A DNA stretch of 64,000 nucleotides from contig NZ_JACOQH010000008.1 of the NCBI RefSeq assembly GCF_014297335.1, positions 62,001-126,000 of the forward strand, read 5' to 3'. The notes under the pieces were generated by a model. That model did not search any database. It was not told the DNA's origin and was given only the letters and a program-made list of their open reading frames with translations. Positions within the stretch are counted from its first letter, which is position 1. Each line of letters begins with the position of its first letter. Origin of the DNA: Roseburia_D yibonii (GTDB taxonomy: Bacteria; Bacillota; Clostridia; Lachnospirales; Lachnospiraceae). Below are positions 60,027 to 64,000 of the stretch, in pieces. The position numbers and the translations under genes are program-made.

Positions 60027-60776
60027 CTACAATCCGAGCATGGACATGACCTGCCCGATATCCATCTGCGCGAGTTCCATTTCCGCGGCAGGACCCTGAT
60101 CCGAAGCCGGGGAAAGATTGGAACGGATGTATAACGTGTGCATTCCCGCCTCCTTTGCGCCCGCGATGTCCGTGTTCCTGTCATTTCCGATCATCAGGCA
60201 TTCCTCCGGCTTTAGGGAATAGCGCCGGAAAAGTGTCTCAAAGAAGCGGATATCCGGTTTCTTGGTTCCGTAGTCCGAGGAGATCAAAATGCCGTCAAAA
60301 TACTTAAAAATATCAAGCCCCTTTAATTCATATTCGGTAAACGCCCGCTGCGCGTTGGACAAAAGATAGACTCCGGCTCCCGTATTTTTCAGCGCCGAAA
60401 GCATCTGCGGCACGCCCTCATAAAGTCTGATATATTCTGTGGAAAGCGCCCGGAAAAACTGCCCGGTCAGGATCGCGAAATCCATATCCCGTTCCACATT
60501 CTTTTTCTGGAACAGCCCTAAAAACACATCTTCGATCTGTATCTCCGGGAACGCCTCGTGCGCGTATTCTCCCGTTTTTAACATCTCGCTTTTCTGCATA
60601 TCCTCAAGGTCATGCACCATATCATAAAACGCGTCATGCAGTTCCGCCGGGGTATAAAATGCCCCCTGGTATCCGTAAAACATCGCCATCTTTTCCCACA
60701 GCATCTGCTGTTCTTCATCCGTATGGATATCCACCAGTGTACCGTAGAGATCAAATACATAATTCTGATATCTCAT
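60027..60776 (-). CDS. HAD-superfamily hydrolase, YjjG/YfnB-like
   Basis: A 249-residue HAD phosphatase. Motif I is FDLYGTLVD (first aspartate replaced by the usual DxYGT form), with a helical cap domain about residues 20-95, motif II in LLSNAQ, motif III lysine in YGTKKPDIRFFE, and motif IV GNDRNTDIAGAKEAGM. This resembles YjjG, which removes phosphate from nucleoside monophosphates, often non-canonical ones. Substrate not certain. It lies between sigF and the structured RNA and has its own TATAAT promoter (about 60815-60820). Confidence 0.88.
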   Translation of the reverse strand: MRYQNYVFDLYGTLVDIHTDEEQQMLWEKMAMFYGYQGAFYTPAELHDAFYDMVHDLEDMQKSEMLKTGEYAHEAFPEIQIEDVFLGLFQKKNVERDMDFAILTGQFFRALSTEYIRLYEGVPQMLSALKNTGAGVYLLSNAQRAFTEYELKGLDIFKYFDGILISSDYGTKKPDIRFFETLFRRYSLKPEECLMIGNDRNTDIAGAKEAGMHTLYIRSNLSPASDQGPAAEMELAQMDIGQVMSMLGL

Positions 60777-60851
60777 TTTCCTTTGCGCCTCTCCTTTTTG
60801 CCCTGTATTTTTTTCATTATAACAGGAACCGGCAAAAATGGACAGCCCTTC

Positions 60852-61613
60852 CTACTGCGTCAGCTTTTTGCGCATGGAAAGCAGGATCTTTTTTTCCATC
60901 CGGCTCACCTTGACCTGATTGACCCCGAGTGCCTGTGCCACCACAGTCTGTGTTTTATCCTCAAAATAGCGCAGCCGGATCAGCGTCTGTTCCTCTGCGG
61001 AAAGCCCGTCTAAAAGTTCTTTTACCACAAGCTCATTTAAAAGACGCGCCGTCTCATCCTCTCCGGTGCCGCTTCCCGCCGCGCAGCCGACACTGCCGCC
61101 CTGTCCCGATACCACCTGATCGACCAGAAAGATCTCATTGCCATCGGACTGATACACGGTCTTATAGATCGACTCCACCTCGACGGCTGCGTCAAGTGCC
61201 ATCACGATATCCTCTCTGTCGATCCCTGTTTTCTTACTGACCTCCTCGATCGTAGCTTCCCTGCCAAGCTCCTGTGCCAGCTCCCGCTGCGCCTGTCTAA
61301 TCTTCCATGCGTTTTCCTTTAAGCTGCGGCTCACCTTGATCGGCCCGTCATCCCGCAGAAACCGCCGGATCTCCCCACAGATTACGGGAACCGCATAAGT
61401 GGAAAATTTCACCTCATAGGAACAGTCAAATTTGTCGATCGCCTTGATCAGGCCGATACTTCCGATCTGTACCAGTTCTTCCCTGTCATGCCCTCTTCCG
61501 GCAAAACGCGCCACCACACTGTATACTAACCCAAGGTTGTCCGCGATCAGTTTATCTCTTGCCTGTCTGTCCCCTGCCTGGGATTTTTTTATCAGCTCTG
61601 CCACCTGCTCCAT
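60852..61613 (-). CDS. sigF: Forespore sigma factor SigF
   Basis: Sigma-F drives the first forespore-specific genes during sporulation. Region 2 reads ARDKLIADNLGLVYSVVARFAGRGHDREELVQIGSIGLIKAIDKFD with STYAVPVICGEIRRFLRDDGPIKVSRS. Region 3 is the KIRQAQRELAQELGREATIEEVSKKTG helix set, and region 4 has LIRLRYFEDKTQTVVAQALGVNQVKVSRMEKK. Length 253 is normal. It follows spoIIAB by 6 nt, confirming that it is SigF rather than SigG. Confidence 0.96.
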   Translation of the reverse strand: MEQVAELIKKSQAGDRQARDKLIADNLGLVYSVVARFAGRGHDREELVQIGSIGLIKAIDKFDCSYEVKFSTYAVPVICGEIRRFLRDDGPIKVSRSLKENAWKIRQAQRELAQELGREATIEEVSKKTGIDREDIVMALDAAVEVESIYKTVYQSDGNEIFLVDQVVSGQGGSVGCAAGSGTGEDETARLLNELVVKELLDGLSAEEQTLIRLRYFEDKTQTVVAQALGVNQVKVSRMEKKILLSMRKKLTQ

Positions 61614-61619
61614 ATATGC

Positions 61620-62054
61620 CTATGCTTCCCCTGACCTTATGTATTTTTTCATTGTGACCTTCGTCCCTGTTCCCGGGACAGACTCCACCAGAACGCTGTC
61701 CATAAACGCTTCCATGAACGCGAACCCCATGCCCGAACGCTCCAGCTCCGGTTTTGTCGTAAAAAAAGGCTCTTTTGCCTTCTCGATATCCGCGATCCCC
61801 TTTCCGAAATCCTCCACGGAAACCGTAAGCTCGTCCTCCTCCCGCAAAAGCGCCATGTGAACCTTTCCCTTTGTCTCCTCATATCCGTGAATGATCGCGT
61901 TTGTGACCGCCTCCGATACCGCTGTCTTGATATCCTCGATCTCATCCAGTGTCGGGTTAAATTCCGCCGCAAACGCAGCTGCCACCATCCGCGCGAAGCC
62001 CTCATTTACTGAGTATGCGTCAAATGTTATCGTCACTTCGTTTCTGTTCTCCAT
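61620..62054 (-). CDS. spoIIAB: Anti-sigma F factor (serine kinase)
   Basis: SpoIIAB holds SigF inactive and phosphorylates SpoIIAA. The GHKL ATP site is visible: N box in DIKTAVSEAVTNAIIHGYE, DFGKGIADIEKA, and the G box ELERSGMGFAFMEAFMD. Length 144 is typical. Second gene of spoIIAA-spoIIAB-sigF. Confidence 0.96.
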   Translation of the reverse strand: MENRNEVTITFDAYSVNEGFARMVAAAFAAEFNPTLDEIEDIKTAVSEAVTNAIIHGYEETKGKVHMALLREEDELTVSVEDFGKGIADIEKAKEPFFTTKPELERSGMGFAFMEAFMDSVLVESVPGTGTKVTMKKYIRSGEA

Positions 62055-62078
62055 AAATCCTCCGTCTGTCTCATCCGC

Positions 62079-62390
62079 CTATTTCCGATTGACCTTAATT
62101 ATCTTATTTAATCCTGATACCAGAAATATCTTTTCAATTCTGGCATTTAAATGTTCCGCCTCCACGCTTCCGCCGCCGTAATTCATATTTTTACAGCGTC
62201 CGATGATCACTCCGATCCCGGAACTGTCCATAAACTCTGTTTCCGAGAAATCAAACACCAGCCGTCTCACATGATATGCCCCGATCAGCATATCGGTTTC
62301 CGCTTTTAGTCCCAGCGCGCTGTGATGATCCAGTTCCTTTGGCATTGCCACCGTAAGGCAACCGTCCTTTACCCTGTATTTTCCTTCCAT
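62079..62390 (-). CDS. spoIIAA: Anti-sigma F factor antagonist
   Basis: SpoIIAA frees SigF by binding SpoIIAB when unphosphorylated. The STAS domain of 103 residues has the phospho-acceptor serine in FMDSSGIGVIIGRCKNM. An AAGGAGGGATGAT site precedes the ATG. First gene of the spoIIA operon. The 90 bases above it contain the terminator of the preceding gene and no certain sigma-H or sigma-A promoter. Confidence 0.96.
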   Translation of the reverse strand: MEGKYRVKDGCLTVAMPKELDHHSALGLKAETDMLIGAYHVRRLVFDFSETEFMDSSGIGVIIGRCKNMNYGGGSVEAEHLNARIEKIFLVSGLNKIIKVNRK

Positions 62391-62420
62391 ATCATCCCTC
62401 CTTGTCGGTAAAATTTATAA

Positions 62421-62454
62421 AAAAGACGCCAGGATCTCTTTCCTGACGTCTTTT
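62421..62454 (-). terminator. Terminator of the zinc-ribbon/TPR gene
   Basis: AAAAGACGTCAGGA and TCCTGGCGTCTTTT pair around AAGAGA, with TTTTTTATAAATTTT after the stem. Confidence 0.85.
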
Positions 62455-62479
62455 GTAACTTCTTTCTTTTTTCTTTTGT

Positions 62480-63859
62480 TTACTGTGCGTTTAATTCATT
62501 CAGATAATTCTGGGAATTTGCCGCGCGTTTGGTTCCCGGATACTGATCCACCATCTTCTGATAGTAGATCTTCGCGTTTTCGTTATCGCCGTTCTTGCGA
62601 TAGGACTGCGCGAGAAAATATACCGCGTCGCCATCCGCAAACGTTTCATCCGTATCCACTACTTTTCTTAAATCTTCGACTGCGGTCTTGTAATCTCCGC
62701 TGTTGTATGCCTTTTCACCTTCCGCGTAAACAGACTGCAGATACTGTGCATCGATCTGACCTTTGATCGTGTCATACGCGGTACGCGCTTCGCCCTCCAG
62801 ATAATCCGGGTTTACACTCTCGATCGCAGTTCCCGCCGTATCCACATCGCCCTGTGAAAACGCGACATACGCATTTAAAAACTGCTGATAGGATGTGATC
62901 TTATCCGTCGTCTCGGTCGAAGAATTCTTTGCCTCTTCCAGCTGTGAGTTTAAATCTTCAATCTGTCCCTGCAGGGATTCGATGGTCTGATTTTTGGTCG
63001 AGATCGTATCATTCGCCTCGATCACCTCGGAATTCACATCACTTTTTACCTTCTGCCGCACGCTCGGCACAACCAGAAAGCAGGTGATTAAGATTCCGAT
63101 CACCAGACCGATCACAATGTTTATGACCGTCTGGGACGCCGTGTTATCCTTAAACTGCGTTGGCTGAATGATCGTATCATTTCCGCTCTGGTATGCCCGC
63201 ACTTTTTCTTTTTTCTCTGCCTTTTTTGCCGGTTCCGTCTCCACATGCGCATGGTTTGCGATCTCTTTTAAATACCGGAGTGTCGTCAGATTGTTTGCGT
63301 CGACCTTTCCGGCCAGACGAAGCTCCTTCTTCGCCAGATCATATTTTTTGTCCTGAATATACAAAAGCGCCAAAAGCTGATGTCCTTTGACCAGCTTCGG
63401 GTTTAAAGACAGCACCTTCTTTAACTGGATCACCGCCAGATCGCAGCTGTTCTGTCTGCAATAGGTGAGTGCCTGATTGTATTTTTTGATCGTCAGATTG
63501 ACGGCCTCCAACTTTGCCGGGTTTTTCTGTACCTCGTCTAAATACCGCGCCGCGATATTGTCCCTCGGATGCAGATTTTTACTGATCACCCACTGGCTTA
63601 ATGCCTCGACCGTCTCTCCCATCTCGAAATAGATGAGTCCCAGCAGATTTCTCGCTTCTTTGTGGTTCTTATTGTAGCGCAGGCAGGCTTTTAAATATTC
63701 CGCCGCGCCGGTCAGATCCCGGATGGAGGCTCTCGCAAGTCCCTCATTGTAACACAGGTTTGCCGTCCGGATGATCTTTTTGTATACACTTACGTCGATT
63801 CCGCAGTCCGGACAAAAATCTTCTTTTGTCAGTTCTGCTCCACAGTTATAACATTCCAT
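62480..63859 (-). CDS. Zinc-ribbon, TPR and membrane-spanning protein
   Basis: The N-terminus has a CYNCGAELTKEDFCPDCG zinc ribbon. Cytosolic TPR units span residues 30-200 (AAEYLKACLRYNKNHKEARNLLGLIYFEMG, AVIQLKKVLSLNPKLVKGHQLLALLYI). One membrane helix lies at about 245-267 (VINIVIGLVIGILITCFLVVP), then a coiled coil (IESLQGQIEDLNSQLEEAKN), and more TPR units follow outside the cell (YNSGDYKTAVEDLRKVVDTDETFADGDAVYFLAQSY). A trans-membrane scaffold is likely. It sits upstream of spoIIA behind its own terminator. Function unknown. Confidence 0.82.
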   Translation of the reverse strand: MECYNCGAELTKEDFCPDCGIDVSVYKKIIRTANLCYNEGLARASIRDLTGAAEYLKACLRYNKNHKEARNLLGLIYFEMGETVEALSQWVISKNLHPRDNIAARYLDEVQKNPAKLEAVNLTIKKYNQALTYCRQNSCDLAVIQLKKVLSLNPKLVKGHQLLALLYIQDKKYDLAKKELRLAGKVDANNLTTLRYLKEIANHAHVETEPAKKAEKKEKVRAYQSGNDTIIQPTQFKDNTASQTVINIVIGLVIGILITCFLVVPSVRQKVKSDVNSEVIEANDTISTKNQTIESLQGQIEDLNSQLEEAKNSSTETTDKITSYQQFLNAYVAFSQGDVDTAGTAIESVNPDYLEGEARTAYDTIKGQIDAQYLQSVYAEGEKAYNSGDYKTAVEDLRKVVDTDETFADGDAVYFLAQSYRKNGDNENAKIYYQKMVDQYPGTKRAANSQNYLNELNAQ

Positions 63860-63887
63860 ATTTTTCCCTCGCTCAACTTCCTGCTGC

Positions 63888-64000
63888 TTAGTCTCTGTTC
63901 TTCTTTGCTTCCCGCATCATTTCTTTTAAAATATCGGTCATGTCCGTCAAGTCATGGTTATATATGGCTTCTTCCGCGTCCTCTACTTCAAGGCTTGGCT
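63888..64000 (-). CDS. C-terminal end of a gene running off the right edge
   Basis: A minus-strand frame enters from the right edge and ends at a TAA (63888-63890). The visible 37 residues are acidic then basic (SLEVEDAEEAIYNHDLTDM..., ending REAKKNRD). It ends 28 nt before the zinc-ribbon/TPR gene, so the two are probably one operon. Too short to name. Confidence 0.6.
   Translation of the reverse strand, partial: PSLEVEDAEEAIYNHDLTDMTDILKEMMREAKKNRD

Noticed and set aside
1..64000. CRISPR arrays, rRNA or tRNA genes
   Set aside because: No regular repeat-spacer series, no rRNA segments and no complete cloverleaf were noticed when reading both strands.

Overview
The window looks like chromosome from a spore-forming, anaerobic Lachnospiraceae-type Firmicute. 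This rests on clostridial AAGGAGG ribosome binding sites, a spoIIAA-spoIIAB-sigF operon, HrcA/CIRCE control of heat-shock genes, an Hcp hybrid-cluster protein beside a Crp/Fnr regulator, PyrK-dependent PyrD, and the SpeA-AguA-AguB plus CASDH-NspC polyamine route common in gut Clostridia. The genus cannot be fixed from the sequence alone. Nearly all genes lie on the minus strand. The plus-strand genes are an AraC regulator, a truncated HXXEE gene, hcp and one LysR regulator.

Layout from left to right. 1-5.6 kb: the start of a clostripain-type lipoprotein protease (cut by the window edge), then purine genes purE and purM-purN-purD. 5.6-15.5 kb: an M29-like aminopeptidase, two small membrane proteins (VanZ-like and a DUF6142-like protein), the complete pyrimidine operon pyrC-F-K-D-E, then hflX and a TPR lipoprotein. 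15.6-23.5 kb: glycogen phosphorylase, a divergent AraC regulator with a strongly folded leader, an EamA transporter, a type Ic aspartate aminotransferase, rarA and a polysaccharide deacetylase. 23.6-26.3 kb: clpB under a CIRCE operator.

26.3-34.0 kb: an AT-richer, decayed integrative element inserted exactly at the clpB CIRCE. It has a broken tyrosine integrase at one end and TnpV plus replication-protein remnants at the other. Between them is an apparently intact potassium-uptake cargo: TrkH, TrkA, a membrane-anchored LysR-effector-like protein, KdpD and KdpE. Repeated TTACSAC-type motifs lie inside both ends.

34.0-52.7 kb: a sodium-dependent NSS transporter, a MarR-MATE pair, an unknown protein, a 39-residue ORF, a CIRCE-controlled Hsp20, a TetR-type regulator divergent from a truncated HXXEE gene, a His/Ser-repeat lipoprotein, a divergent Crp/Fnr-hcp pair, a second MATE, a C26 glutamine-amidotransferase-like hydrolase, metE with a LysR regulator, a second type Ic aminotransferase, a YoaK membrane protein and a LysR regulator. 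52.6-59.5 kb: a six-gene polyamine operon (speA-speE-casdh-nspC-aguA-aguB) that would convert arginine to putrescine and spermidine. It is preceded by a probable 370-nt structured RNA with its own promoter and terminator. 60-64 kb: a YjjG-like HAD phosphatase, the spoIIA operon, a zinc-ribbon/TPR membrane protein and the tail of another gene.

Most notable signals: the structured RNA ahead of speA, the element that split yet restored the clpB CIRCE, the KdpDE-controlled Trk cargo with a membrane-bound LysR-like domain, the folded leader of the AraC gene, and an Fnr-like operator placed at about -41.5 of the inferred hcp start.
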